NCBI RefSeq assembly: GCF_900143515.1
Contig: NZ_FSQT01000001.1
Coordinates: 1,612,001 to 1,676,000, forward strand
From: Micromonospora cremea
Lineage (GTDB): Bacteria > Actinomycetota > Actinomycetes > Mycobacteriales > Micromonosporaceae
Length of the DNA stretch: 64,000 bases
Direction: 5' to 3'
The notes below the pieces were generated by a model. It did not search any database. It worked only from the letters and a program-made list of their open reading frames with translations, and had not been told where the DNA came from. The position numbers and the translations under genes are program-made. This document shows positions 16,202 to 24,902 of this stretch, one piece after another; the first letter of the stretch is position 1, and the number at the start of each line of letters is the position of its first letter.

Positions 16202-17608
16202 TCAGTCGTCGCGGTGGTCGGCCCACCACTGCTGGCCGGCCTCGGGCAGGGTGTCGATCGGGTCGTAGTAGGCGTAGCGCTTGTTGAGCGCCTCCAGGTC
16301 GGCGGACTCGATGGAGGTGCGGTAGTTCTTGGTCCAGTAGGAGATGCCGCGGTCGCGGTCGTAGTCGGTGAGCATGTGCACCCAGCGCTTGCCGACGAAG
16401 GGGACGTCGCAGACGATTCGCGGGGTGGCGTAGCCGGGCAGGTAGCCCATGATGTCGTGCTGGAGCTGCTGGGCGTGCCAGACCGGGACCCGCCAGTGTT
16501 CGGCGTTGGGGATCATGTCGCACATGTAGAAGTAGTACGGCAGGATCCCGGCCTCGCCCTGCAGCGCGAAGCAGAGGTCGAGCAGGTCGGGGGTGGTGGC
16601 GTTGACCCCGCGCATGAGCACGCCCTGGTTGCGGACGTCGCGGACGCCGACGTCGAGGGCGGTCTGGGCGGCCTTGGCGACCAGTGGGGTGAGCGACTGG
16701 GCGTGGTTGACGTGGGTGTGGATGGCGAGGTTGACGCCGCGGCGGGCGGCGGTGCGGGCGACGCGTTCCAGGCCCTCGACCACGTCGGGCTGCAGCCAGT
16801 GCTGAGGCAGGCCCATGAGGGCCTTGGTGGCGAGCCGGATGTCGCGGACCGTCTCCAGTTCCAGCAGGCGCATCAGGTACGACTCGAGGTTGCGCCAGGG
16901 CACGTTGGCCACGTCGCCACCGGAGACGACGACGTCGCGGACGCCGGGGTGGGCCTTGAGGTAGCTGATGTGGGCGTCGTAGCGCTCGACGGGCTTGAGG
17001 GTGAGTTTGAGCTTGTCGACGGCGGGGGTGGAGTTGCCGACGAGGTCCATCCGGGTGCAGTGCCCGCAGTACTGGGGGCAGGTGGAGAGCAGCTCGGCGA
17101 GGACCTTGGTGGGGTAGCGGTGGGTGAGCCCCTCGGCGACCCACATGTCGTGCTCGTGCAGGGAGTCGCGGCTGGCGTACGGGTGCGACGGCCAGTCGGT
17201 GCGTCGGTCGGAGGCGACCGGGATCATGTAGCGACGGATGGGGTCGGCGAGCAGCGCCTCGGTGGTGAGGGACGCGAACGGCACCATCGTGTTGATCATC
17301 TGGGGTGGCACCAGCATGGACATGGTGGCCAGGGCCTGCTGGTCGGCCTCGAGGTCGGCGTAGAAGCTCTCGTCGATGAGGTCGCCGAAGACGACGCGCA
17401 GCTGCTTGATGTTCTTGACGCAGTTGACGCGCTGCCACTGGGCGGATTCCCACTGGTCGCGGGTGACGTGGCGCCAGCCGGGGAAGCGGGTCCAGTCCGG
17501 CTCGACCAGGGGGTGGCGGCGGTATTCGTACGGCTGCCCGGCGGTCGGTACGGCGACCGGGGCGTGACGGGGTTGAGGGATGGTCTCAACCGGTTGGGTC
17601 TGGGTCAC
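16202..17608 (-). CDS. kamA: radical SAM lysine 2,3-aminomutase (KamA family)
   Basis: A 468-residue cytosolic radical SAM/PLP enzyme. The cluster motif CPQYCGHC (Cys177, 181, 184) fits CxxxCxxC, with VVVSGGD and HTHVNH following as in KamA. The likely PLP lysine lies in DVPFVGKRWV rather than the Gly-rich GGGK context of clostridial enzymes. It should convert L-lysine to L-beta-lysine (3,6-diaminohexanoate), the first step of the pathway whose next enzymes are encoded divergently. GTG 17608 has GAGGAGGGG upstream. A specialised substrate cannot be excluded, but the kamDE-kdd context supports lysine. Confidence 0.9.
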   Translation of the reverse strand: MTQTQPVETIPQPRHAPVAVPTAGQPYEYRRHPLVEPDWTRFPGWRHVTRDQWESAQWQRVNCVKNIKQLRVVFGDLIDESFYADLEADQQALATMSMLVPPQMINTMVPFASLTTEALLADPIRRYMIPVASDRRTDWPSHPYASRDSLHEHDMWVAEGLTHRYPTKVLAELLSTCPQYCGHCTRMDLVGNSTPAVDKLKLTLKPVERYDAHISYLKAHPGVRDVVVSGGDVANVPWRNLESYLMRLLELETVRDIRLATKALMGLPQHWLQPDVVEGLERVARTAARRGVNLAIHTHVNHAQSLTPLVAKAAQTALDVGVRDVRNQGVLMRGVNATTPDLLDLCFALQGEAGILPYYFYMCDMIPNAEHWRVPVWHAQQLQHDIMGYLPGYATPRIVCDVPFVGKRWVHMLTDYDRDRGISYWTKNYRTSIESADLEALNKRYAYYDPIDTLPEAGQQWWADHRDD

Positions 17609-17750
17609 GGCCCCTCCTCGGTGCTGCGGCTGATCAACGAAACCCGAAGGCTACTGGAAAATATCCGGTGAAGAAATTAGTCTGCCGTAAGTTTTCCCGT
17701 TACGCGAGTCCCTGGCCGGGGCTTCGGGCGGCTGGACAGGGGAGGTCGGC

Positions 17751-18812
17751 GTGACGTCACCGGTGGGACTGCACCGCGTCGTGGAACCGGCGGGGGTGCT
17801 GCCGCAGGCCGCCTGGCGGTTGGACGCGTCCGCCGCGATCGCGCCGAACGAGGTGCGGATCCGGGTGCAGCGGCTGAACCTGGACGCGGCGAGCTTCCGG
17901 CAGTTGTCGGAGAAGCACGGCGGGGACGGCGACGCGGTCCGCGCCGAGGTGCTGGAGATCATCTCGACCCGGGGGAAGATGCAGAACCCGGTGACCGGGT
18001 CCGGCGGGATGCTGATCGGCACGGTCGAGGAGGCCGGCCGGCGATCCCCGCTGGGCCTCAAGCCGGGCGAGCGCGTCGCCACCCTGGTCTCGCTGACCCT
18101 GACCCCGCTGGTGGTGACCGACGGGCTGGCCCGCTGGGACGGGCGCAGCGAGCAGGTGCCCTGCGACGGGTGGGCGATCCTGTTCGCCCGCTCCATCGCC
18201 GCGGTGCTGCCCGACGACGAGGACCCGCAGCTGTCCCTGGCCGTGCTGGACGTGTGCGGAGCACCCGCGCTGACCGCGCGGGTGGTGTCGCGCTACGTCG
18301 ACGAGCGGCACCGCGCCGGCGATCCGACGCCGGTGCGCGTCGCGGTGATCGGCGGCGCGGGCAAGAGCGGGTCGCTGTCGCTGGCCGCGGCTCGGCGGGC
18401 GGGCGCCGCGCGTACCGTCGGGGTGGTGCCGGTGGCGGCGGAGCGCGACGCGCTGACGGCCGCCGGCCTGGCCTCGGTGGTGGCGATGGCCGACGCCCGG
18501 GACCCGGTGGCGCTGTCCACGGCGGTGACCACCGCCCTGGGCAGCCCGGCGGACGTGACGGTGGTCTGCGTGGACGTGCCGGGTTGCGAGCACGGGGCGG
18601 TGCTGGCCACCGCCGACGGCGGCACGGTGATCTTCTTCTCGATGGCGACGAGCTTCTCCGCTGCGGCGCTGGGCGCCGAGGGGCTGGCCGCGGACGTGAC
18701 GATGCTGGTGGGCAACGGGTACGTGCCGGGGCACGCGGAGCTGGCGTTGGGGCTGCTGCGCGCCGAGCCGGGGGTGCGTCGGCTGTTCGCGGCGCGGATC
18801 GCGGCAGACTGA
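17751..18812 (+). CDS. kdd: L-erythro-3,5-diaminohexanoate dehydrogenase
   Basis: A 353-residue protein recognised as Kdd from its overall sequence and its neighbours. An N-terminal substrate domain contains MQNPVTGSGGMLIGTV. A Rossmann domain contains VAVIGGAGKSGSLSLAAARRAG, and the end has VGNGYVPGHAELAL. It oxidatively deaminates 3,5-diaminohexanoate to 5-amino-3-oxohexanoate with NAD(P), the step after KamDE. GTG 17751 has an ideal GGGGAGG five bases upstream. First gene of a six-gene operon and divergent from kamA across 142 bp, in which no cobalamin riboswitch is apparent. Confidence 0.88.
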   Translation: MTSPVGLHRVVEPAGVLPQAAWRLDASAAIAPNEVRIRVQRLNLDAASFRQLSEKHGGDGDAVRAEVLEIISTRGKMQNPVTGSGGMLIGTVEEAGRRSPLGLKPGERVATLVSLTLTPLVVTDGLARWDGRSEQVPCDGWAILFARSIAAVLPDDEDPQLSLAVLDVCGAPALTARVVSRYVDERHRAGDPTPVRVAVIGGAGKSGSLSLAAARRAGAARTVGVVPVAAERDALTAAGLASVVAMADARDPVALSTAVTTALGSPADVTVVCVDVPGCEHGAVLATADGGTVIFFSMATSFSAAALGAEGLAADVTMLVGNGYVPGHAELALGLLRAEPGVRRLFAARIAAD

Positions 18813-18816
18813 GGTC

Positions 18817-20382
18817 ATGACGAACCCCTCGACCTTGTACCGCGGCGGCGTGCTGCACTGTCCCGCCGACCCGAGCGCGACCGCGTTGCTGGTCTCCGGT
18901 GGGCGGATCGCCTGGCTGGGGACCGATGGTGACGCGCCGCCCGCCGACCGGGTGGTGGACCTCGGCGGGGCGCTGGTGACGCCGGCGTTCGTCGACGCGC
19001 ACGTGCACGCCACTGACACCGGGTTGACGCTGTCCGGGCTGGAGTTGTCCGGGGTGCGCTCGGCGGGCGAGTTGCTGGACGCGGTGGCCGCGTTCGCGGC
19101 CGGCCTGCCGGCGGACGCGGTGGTGCTGGGGCACGGCTGGGACGAGTCGAGCTGGCCGGACCCGGCGCTGCCGGACGCGGCGGCGCTGGACCGGGCGGCC
19201 GGTGGCCGGCGGGTGTACCTGTCGCAGGCGTCCATCCACTCGGCGCTGGTGTCGGCGGCGCTGCTGGCGGCGTGCCCGCAGGCGGCGGCCGCGGCCGGGT
19301 ACGACGCGTCGGGCTGGTTGCGTCGCGACGCGCATCACGTGGTGCGGGCGGCGGCGCAGGCATCGGTGAGCCGGGCGCAGCGGGTCGCCGCGCAGCGGGT
19401 GGCCCTGGCGCACGCGGCGTCGCTGGGTATCGCCGCGGTGCACGAGTGCGGCGGCCCGGACATCTCCGACGAGGAGGACTTCACCGGTCTGCTGGGCATC
19501 TCCGGCGCCGGGCTGCCGGAGGTGTACGGGTACTGGGGTGAGTTGGGTGGCGCGGCGCGGGCCCGGGAGCTGGGTGCGGTGGGCGCCGGTGGTGACCTGT
19601 TCGCCGACGGGGCGTTGGGTTCGCGTACGGCGCACGTGTCGCAGCCGTACGGCGACGGCGACGGTTGCGGGCACGGGTACCTGTCGGTCGAGCAGGTGCG
19701 TGATCACCTGCTGGACTGCGCGGCGCACGGCATGCAGGGCGGATTCCACGCCATCGGCGACGCGGCGATCGGCACGGTGCTGGAGGGCTTCGCGGCGGCG
19801 GCCGGAACGCTGGGCGTGGAGCGGCTGCGCGCCGCCCGGCACCGCATCGAGCACGCGGAGATCATGAACAAGCGGCTGATCGCCGGGTTCGTGGAGTACG
19901 GGGTCGTGGCGAGCATGCAGCCGGCGTTCGACCGGCTGTGGGGTGGCGCGGGCCGCATGTACGAGTCGCGGTTGGGTCTGGACCGGTCGTTGGAGTCCAA
20001 CCCGATGGGCGCGATGCACGGGGTGGGGGTGACGCTGGCGTTCGGGTCGGATTCGCCGGTGACGCCGCTGGACCCGTGGGGGTCGGTGCGGGCGGCGGCG
20101 GCGCACCACAACCCGGCGCAGCGGATGAGCGTGCGGGCGGCGTTCGCCGCGCACACGCGCGGCGGGTGGCGGGCGGTGCACCTGGACGTGGAGGGGGTGT
20201 TGGCGCTGGGCGCGCCGGCGACGTTCGCGGTGTGGTCGACGCCGGCCGGCGTACAGCGGGGCCTGCCGGTGCTGCTGGCCGAGGACCCGGAGCTGCGGGG
20301 TCCGGACGATCCGACGCCGCTGCCGGTGTGCCGGAGCCTGGTGCTGCGCGGTGAGGTCATCTATCAGGAAGGGTCGTCGTGA
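18817..20382 (+). CDS. amidohydrolase (YtcJ-like, Amidohydro_3) within the lysine operon
   Basis: A 521-residue metal-dependent hydrolase. Motifs in order: VDAHVHATDTG (HxH), FADGALGSRTA, FHAIGDAAI, RHRIEHAE and FGSDSPV (final Asp). This is the YtcJ/Amidohydro_3 layout acting on amides or N-acyl compounds. It begins 4 bp after kdd and overlaps kamD by 4 bp (GTGA), so it is firmly in the operon. No such enzyme belongs to the textbook beta-lysine pathway. It might open a cyclised intermediate or free the substrate from an amide, but this is speculation. Confidence 0.85.
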   Translation: MTNPSTLYRGGVLHCPADPSATALLVSGGRIAWLGTDGDAPPADRVVDLGGALVTPAFVDAHVHATDTGLTLSGLELSGVRSAGELLDAVAAFAAGLPADAVVLGHGWDESSWPDPALPDAAALDRAAGGRRVYLSQASIHSALVSAALLAACPQAAAAAGYDASGWLRRDAHHVVRAAAQASVSRAQRVAAQRVALAHAASLGIAAVHECGGPDISDEEDFTGLLGISGAGLPEVYGYWGELGGAARARELGAVGAGGDLFADGALGSRTAHVSQPYGDGDGCGHGYLSVEQVRDHLLDCAAHGMQGGFHAIGDAAIGTVLEGFAAAAGTLGVERLRAARHRIEHAEIMNKRLIAGFVEYGVVASMQPAFDRLWGGAGRMYESRLGLDRSLESNPMGAMHGVGVTLAFGSDSPVTPLDPWGSVRAAAAHHNPAQRMSVRAAFAAHTRGGWRAVHLDVEGVLALGAPATFAVWSTPAGVQRGLPVLLAEDPELRGPDDPTPLPVCRSLVLRGEVIYQEGSS

Positions 20383-21941
20383 CCGGGAAGCTTGATCTTG
20401 ATCCGTTGCTGGTGGCCAGGGCGCGGGAGTTGGCGCGCCGGGCCGGGCAGCCGGTGGTGGACCTGGCGCGCAGCCACACCACGGTGTCGGTGGAGCGGGC
20501 GGTGCTGCGGCTGGCCGGGGTGACCGGCGCCGACCCGGACGGCATTCCGTGGGTGAACCGGCTCGTCGACGCGGTCGTCGCGGACGTGGGGCTGGGGCAC
20601 GGGGTGGCCGTGCCGGTGTTCGACGCCCTCGCCCGCGAGGGCGTCACGGACGTGACGTTGCTGGCGCAGAAGGCCGCCGCCGGGTCGGTGCGTTTCACCC
20701 AGCCCACCGGGCGGGCCGCCACGGCCGCCCGGTCCGCGGCGCGCAGGGCGGTCGGCGCGGGCATCCGGCGTATCGACCGGCGACGCGCGGAGCGGGACCG
20801 CCTCGTCAAGCGGCACGGGGACCCGGCGCAGCGGCCGTGGATCTACCTGATCGTGGCGACCGGGGACATCTACGAGGACATTCCGCAGGCGCAGGCGGCG
20901 GCCCGGGCGGGCGCGGACGTCATCGCGGTGATCCGCTCCACCGGGCAGTCGCTGCTGGACTACGTGCCCGAGGGCGCGACCCGGGAGGGGTTCGCCGGCA
21001 CGTACGCGACCCAGGAGAACTTCCGGCTGATGCGGGCGGCGCTGGACGAGTCGTCGAAGGAGTTGGGCCGCTACGTGCGGTTGACGAACTACGCGTCCGG
21101 GCTGTGCATGCCGGAGATGGCGACCCTCGCGGGGTTGGAACGCCTCGACATGATGCTGAACGACTCGATGTACGGGATCCTGTTCCGCGACATCAACCCG
21201 ATCCGCACCTTCGTCGACCAGCGGTTCTCCCGGCAGGTCCACGCCCGCGCCGGGATCATCATCAACACCGGTGAGGACAACTACCTGACCACCGCCGACG
21301 CCGTCGACGAGGCGCACACGGTGACCGTGTCGCAGCTGCTCAACGAGTTCTTCGCGCACGAGGCGGGCCTGGCGGACTGGCAGTTGGGGCTGGGGCACGC
21401 GTTCGAGATCAACCCGGAGGTGCCGGAGTCGTTCCGGTTGGAGCTGGCGCACGCGCTGCTGGCCCGGGAGCTGTTCCCGGACGCCCCGCTGAAATGGATG
21501 CCGCCGACCAAGCACATGACCGGCGACGTGTTCCGGGGCAACCTGCTCGACGGGTTCTTCAACCTGGCGGGCGCGCTGACCGGTCAGGGCATCCTGCTGG
21601 TCGGGATGATGACCGAGGCGGTGGTGACGCCGTGGCTGTCCGACCGTGACATCGCCCTGCAGAACGTGCGGTACGTGCTGGGCGCGGCCGGTGGGCTGCA
21701 CGAGGACTTCGTGCCGGCGCCGGGCGGGTTCATCCGGCGGCGCGCCAACCAGGTCCTCGGTGAGGCGTTGGATCTGCTGGAACGCATCGGGGAGCAGACG
21801 CTGCTGACCGCGATCGCCGAGGGCACGTTCGGGATCATGAAGCGGCCGGCGGACCGCGGTAAGGGCCTCGCCGGGGTCGCCGCGCACGAGGCCGACTACT
21901 GCAACCCGGCCACCGAGATCCTGGAAGGGGACGCGGCATGA
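20379..21941 (+). CDS. kamD: D-lysine/beta-lysine 5,6-aminomutase, alpha subunit
   Basis: A 520-residue protein matching KamD in length and content, with VRLTNYASGLCMPEMATLAG, DSMYGILFRDINPIRTFVDQ, INTGEDNYLTTADAVDEAHT and WMPPTKHMTGDV. The alpha subunit carries most of the PLP- and substrate-binding barrel of the adenosylcobalamin-dependent complex that moves the terminal amino group from C6 to C5. GTG 20379 overlaps the amidohydrolase stop, and its own stop overlaps the kamE start (ATGA), as expected for stoichiometric subunits. Confidence 0.93.
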   Translation: MTGKLDLDPLLVARARELARRAGQPVVDLARSHTTVSVERAVLRLAGVTGADPDGIPWVNRLVDAVVADVGLGHGVAVPVFDALAREGVTDVTLLAQKAAAGSVRFTQPTGRAATAARSAARRAVGAGIRRIDRRRAERDRLVKRHGDPAQRPWIYLIVATGDIYEDIPQAQAAARAGADVIAVIRSTGQSLLDYVPEGATREGFAGTYATQENFRLMRAALDESSKELGRYVRLTNYASGLCMPEMATLAGLERLDMMLNDSMYGILFRDINPIRTFVDQRFSRQVHARAGIIINTGEDNYLTTADAVDEAHTVTVSQLLNEFFAHEAGLADWQLGLGHAFEINPEVPESFRLELAHALLARELFPDAPLKWMPPTKHMTGDVFRGNLLDGFFNLAGALTGQGILLVGMMTEAVVTPWLSDRDIALQNVRYVLGAAGGLHEDFVPAPGGFIRRRANQVLGEALDLLERIGEQTLLTAIAEGTFGIMKRPADRGKGLAGVAAHEADYCNPATEILEGDAA

Positions 21942-22699
21942 GCGCCGCCGACGCGAAGAAGATCGTGCGGCCGTACGGGGACACCACCGGTGACGGGATG
22001 GTGCAGGTGTCGTTCACCCTGCCGGTGTCGCACGACAAGCGGGCCGAGGGCGCGGCGGTGCAACTGGCCAACCGGATGGGCATCGACCCGGCGATGGTGG
22101 TGCACGCCAAGCCGATGGGCGACGGGTTCACCTTCTTCGTCGTCTACGGGCGGGTGAACCACCTGGTCGACCTCGACGCGGTGCAGGTGGTGGAGCGGGA
22201 CTTCGCGCTGCTGTCGGCCAAGGAGGTCAACACGGTGGTCAAGCAGCGGCTGCGGCGCAAGCTGTCCGTGGTCGGGGCGTGCATCGGCACCGACGCGCAC
22301 ACCGTGGGCATCGACGCGATCCTCAACGTCAAGGGCATCGCGGGGGAGAAGGGCCTGGAGTACTACCGGGAGCTGAAGGTCACCAACCTGGGCGCGCAGG
22401 TCAGCGTGCCGGAGCTGGTGGAGGCCGCCCGGGCGGAGAAGGCCGACGCGGTGCTCGTGTCGCAGGTCGTCACCCAGCGCGACGCGCATTTGCACAACAC
22501 CCGGGAGATGTCCGCGGCGTTCCGCGAGGCGATGCCCGCCGGGCGGCGGCCGCTGCTGATCGTCGGCGGCCCCCGGTTCGACGAGTCGATGACCGACGAG
22601 CTGGGCGTGGACCGGATCTTCGGTCGGGGCACCACGCCCGGCGAGGTGGCCAGCTATCTGGTGCACGCCCTGATCACGCAGCGGAAGGCGATGGCATGA
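21938..22699 (+). CDS. kamE: lysine 5,6-aminomutase, beta subunit (cobalamin binding)
   Basis: A 253-residue B12-binding subunit. The base-off cobalamin motif DxHxxG appears as GTDAHTVGID with His121. ILNVKGIAGEKGLEYY supplies the lysine (probably Lys132) that forms the PLP imine across the subunit interface. The C-terminal Rossmann-like half ends with IVGGPRFDES and GVDRIFGRGTTPGEV. It requires adenosylcobalamin, yet no B12 riboswitch was found nearby. Start ATG 21938 overlaps kamD; stop overlaps the next gene (ATGA). Confidence 0.93.
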   Translation: MSAADAKKIVRPYGDTTGDGMVQVSFTLPVSHDKRAEGAAVQLANRMGIDPAMVVHAKPMGDGFTFFVVYGRVNHLVDLDAVQVVERDFALLSAKEVNTVVKQRLRRKLSVVGACIGTDAHTVGIDAILNVKGIAGEKGLEYYRELKVTNLGAQVSVPELVEAARAEKADAVLVSQVVTQRDAHLHNTREMSAAFREAMPAGRRPLLIVGGPRFDESMTDELGVDRIFGRGTTPGEVASYLVHALITQRKAMA

Positions 22700-23088
22700 C
22701 GGACTCCAGGCTCGGATTGACGGTGACGCACCGGCGGTACGTGCCGTACTCGCACGCCCACTACGCCGGCAACCTCGTCGACGGGGCGTACGCGTTGGCG
22801 TTGTTCGGGGACGTGGCGACCGAGGTGTGCATCCGCACCGACGGTGACGAGGGCCTGTTCGCGGGATATTCCGACGTGCGGTTCAGCGCGCCGATCCGGG
22901 CCGGTGACGTGGTCGAGGTGACCGCGCGGGTGTCCCGGGTGGGCTCGCGCAGCCGCACGCTGGAGCTGAGCTGCGCGGTGGTGTGCCGGGGTCGGCCGGA
23001 CCGCTCCGAGTCCGCCGCCGAGGTCCTCGACCCGCCGATCGTGGCGGTCACCGCGACCGGCACCGTGGTCGTTCCCGCCGCGTCGTGA
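22696..23088 (+). CDS. kal: 3-aminobutyryl-CoA ammonia lyase
   Basis: A 130-residue hot-dog-fold protein with YVPYSHAHYAGNLVDGAYAL, GLFAGYSDVRFSAPIRAGDV and REL-type beta strands. Its size and its position directly after kamDE identify it as Kal. It eliminates ammonia from L-3-aminobutyryl-CoA to give crotonyl-CoA, late in lysine degradation. The cleavage enzyme Kce that would make 3-aminobutyryl-CoA is not in this window. Overlaps kamE (ATGA) and the following gene (GTGA). Confidence 0.85.
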   Translation: MTDSRLGLTVTHRRYVPYSHAHYAGNLVDGAYALALFGDVATEVCIRTDGDEGLFAGYSDVRFSAPIRAGDVVEVTARVSRVGSRSRTLELSCAVVCRGRPDRSESAAEVLDPPIVAVTATGTVVVPAAS

Positions 23089-24422
23089 CCCTGGCGGTCT
23101 GCGCGGACGTCGGCTCCACGTACACCAAGGCGGCCGTGGTGGACCTGGCCGCCGGTGTGCTGGTGGGCGCGGCGGCGGCGCCCACCACGGTCGGCAGCGA
23201 CGTACTGCACGGCCTGGACGCCGCGGTCGCGGCGGCCACCGCCGGGCTCGGCGTGCGCGACGTGCCGTGGTACGTCTGCTCGTCGGCCGGCGGTGGGCTG
23301 CGGCTGGCCGTGATCGGCTACGAGCCGCTGGTCACCGCGCAGGCGGGCCGGCGGGTCGGGTTGTCCGCCGGGGCGCACGTGGTGCACGTGGCGGCCGGGC
23401 GGCTCGGCGCGGCGGACCTGGCGGCGCTGCGGGCGGCCCGACCCGACGTGGTGCTGCTGGTCGGCGGCACCGACGGCGGTGACGCCGACACGATCACCCA
23501 CAACGCGACCCGGCTGGCCCGGGCCCGCTGGCGGGTGCCGGTGGTGCTCGCCGGCAACGGCGACGTACGCGCGGAGCTGACCGGGCTGCTGGAGTCCGCC
23601 GGGGTGCCGGTGACGGCGGCGGAGAACGTACTACCCCGCATCGGGGTGCTCGCCCCCGCGTCGGCGCGGGCGGCGATCCGCGCGGTGTTCCTGCGCCACG
23701 TCATCGGCGGCAAGCGGCTGTCCCGGGGCACCCGGTTCGCCCGGCTGGTGCGGGCGGCCACCCCCGACGCGGTCCTGACCGGCGTGGAGGTACTGGCCGA
23801 CAGCATCGGCGGGGACCTCGCCGTGGTGGACGTGGGTGGGGCCACCACCGACGTGTACTCGGTGCTCACCCCCGACGAGCGGGCCACCGGGCCGGGCCGG
23901 GAGGTCGCCGGCAGCCTGTGGCGGGCCCGCACCGTGGAGGGAGACCTGGGCATGCGGTGGAGCGCCGCCGGGGTCGTGCGCGCCGCCGCAGAGGAGCGGC
24001 TGCTGACACCCGGTGAGCAGGACGACCTGGCGGTGGCCGCGGCGCGCCGCGCCGCCGATCCGGCTTTCCTGGCCGCCGACGACGCCGAGCGGGCCGTGGA
24101 CGCCCGGATCGCCACCCTGGCGGCGACGGTCGCGCTGCGCCGGCACGCCCGGGGCGCCGCGACCGGCGAACGCGCCGGCCGGGACCTGCGCGACGTGCGG
24201 CTGCTGGTGGGTTCCGGCGGGGTGCTGCGGCACGCGCCGGCGGACGCGGCGGGACGGGTGCTGGCGGCGGTCCTCGGCGACCACGCCGGGGGTTGGGCGC
24301 TGCCGCGCGCCGCCCGGCCGGTGGTGGACACCGACTACGTGCTGGCCGCCGGTGGACTGCTCGCCGAGGAGCACCGGGCGGCCGCGGGGGCGCTGCTGCG
24401 CCACCACCTGATCACCCATTGA
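23085..24422 (+). CDS. GlmL/MutL-like ASKHA protein
   Basis: A 445-residue protein with the ASKHA phosphate-1 motif near the N-terminus (VCADVGSTYTKAAVVDLAAG) and a second in AVVDVGGATTDVYSVL, plus LLVGGTDGGDADTI. This is the GlmL/MutL family, named for genes beside glutamate mutase and other B12-dependent aminomutases. A role as ATP-dependent chaperone or reactivase for the cobalamin enzyme is proposed, not proven. GTG 23085 overlaps kal by 4 bp; last gene of the kdd-to-glmL operon. Confidence 0.85.
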   Translation: MTLAVCADVGSTYTKAAVVDLAAGVLVGAAAAPTTVGSDVLHGLDAAVAAATAGLGVRDVPWYVCSSAGGGLRLAVIGYEPLVTAQAGRRVGLSAGAHVVHVAAGRLGAADLAALRAARPDVVLLVGGTDGGDADTITHNATRLARARWRVPVVLAGNGDVRAELTGLLESAGVPVTAAENVLPRIGVLAPASARAAIRAVFLRHVIGGKRLSRGTRFARLVRAATPDAVLTGVEVLADSIGGDLAVVDVGGATTDVYSVLTPDERATGPGREVAGSLWRARTVEGDLGMRWSAAGVVRAAAEERLLTPGEQDDLAVAAARRAADPAFLAADDAERAVDARIATLAATVALRRHARGAATGERAGRDLRDVRLLVGSGGVLRHAPADAAGRVLAAVLGDHAGGWALPRAARPVVDTDYVLAAGGLLAEEHRAAAGALLRHHLITH

Positions 24423-24474
24423 GACACGCCGACCCGACACGCCGTGGTGCAACACACGACAGGCCGGGGGTGGG

Positions 24475-24810
24475 TTGACAGGAGGCGGGGTGCAACACGT
24501 ACCGTCTTTGAGTCCTACCACGGGAAGCGGCTGTTGTTCGCTTCGTCCCTTCGTCCGCTGGCCGAGCGACAGTTTTCAGCGTCATCGTCGCGGCGGCCAG
24601 GTCCAGCGGGCGGGGGTCGGCGGGGCGGCGCGAACCGGTCGCGGTTACCGGTGTACGGGCAGGGTGAGGTGCACGGCCAGTAGACAACGGCCCGGCGGGG
24701 GCAGCCAGTCCGCGTCCGGTCGGTCCGAAGGTCGGCGTGCCTCGTCCTCGCCGCACCGGCCGGGGAGGGCCTGGGAGCATCGGGGCGCGGCGCGAGCCGC
24801 GCCCCGATTT
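24475..24810 (+). ncRNA. candidate non-coding transcript with strong terminal hairpin
   Basis: The 480-bp gap between the glmL-like gene and lnt has no convincing ORF. It holds TTGACA (24475-24480), flanked by two GGTGCAACAC direct repeats (24445, 24489), and ends in a 13-bp perfect hairpin with GCGA loop. A transcript of roughly 280-300 nt between them would be GC-rich and structured (GAACCGGTCGCGGTTACCGG is a local hairpin). No known RNA family was recognised. Alternatively this is just the trailer of the lysine operon. Confidence 0.3.
24779..24810 (+). terminator. strong tetraloop terminator
   Basis: ATCGGGGCGCGGC-GCGA-GCCGCGCCCCGAT, 13 bp perfect stem with a GNRA loop followed by TT. It ends either the lysine operon or a separate short transcript, 93 bp before lnt. 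Confidence 0.8.
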
Positions 24811-24902
24811 CATGTCCGCTGGGTGGTCCGTCCCCTGGCGGCCCGATGCGGCCAACAGGGCCGCCGGCCAGGTAGCCTTCGCCCCGTGATCGAGGAACCG
24901 CG

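Noticed and set aside
15974..17671. Long plus-strand open frame opposite kamA
   Set aside because: Gly/Val/Asp-rich text without domains; an antisense shadow of the KamA coding sequence caused by high GC at third positions.
17609..17750. Cobalamin riboswitch expected upstream of the B12-dependent aminomutase genes
   Set aside because: The 142-bp divergent gap lacks a B12-box and the known core; the 24423-24902 gap was also inspected without success.
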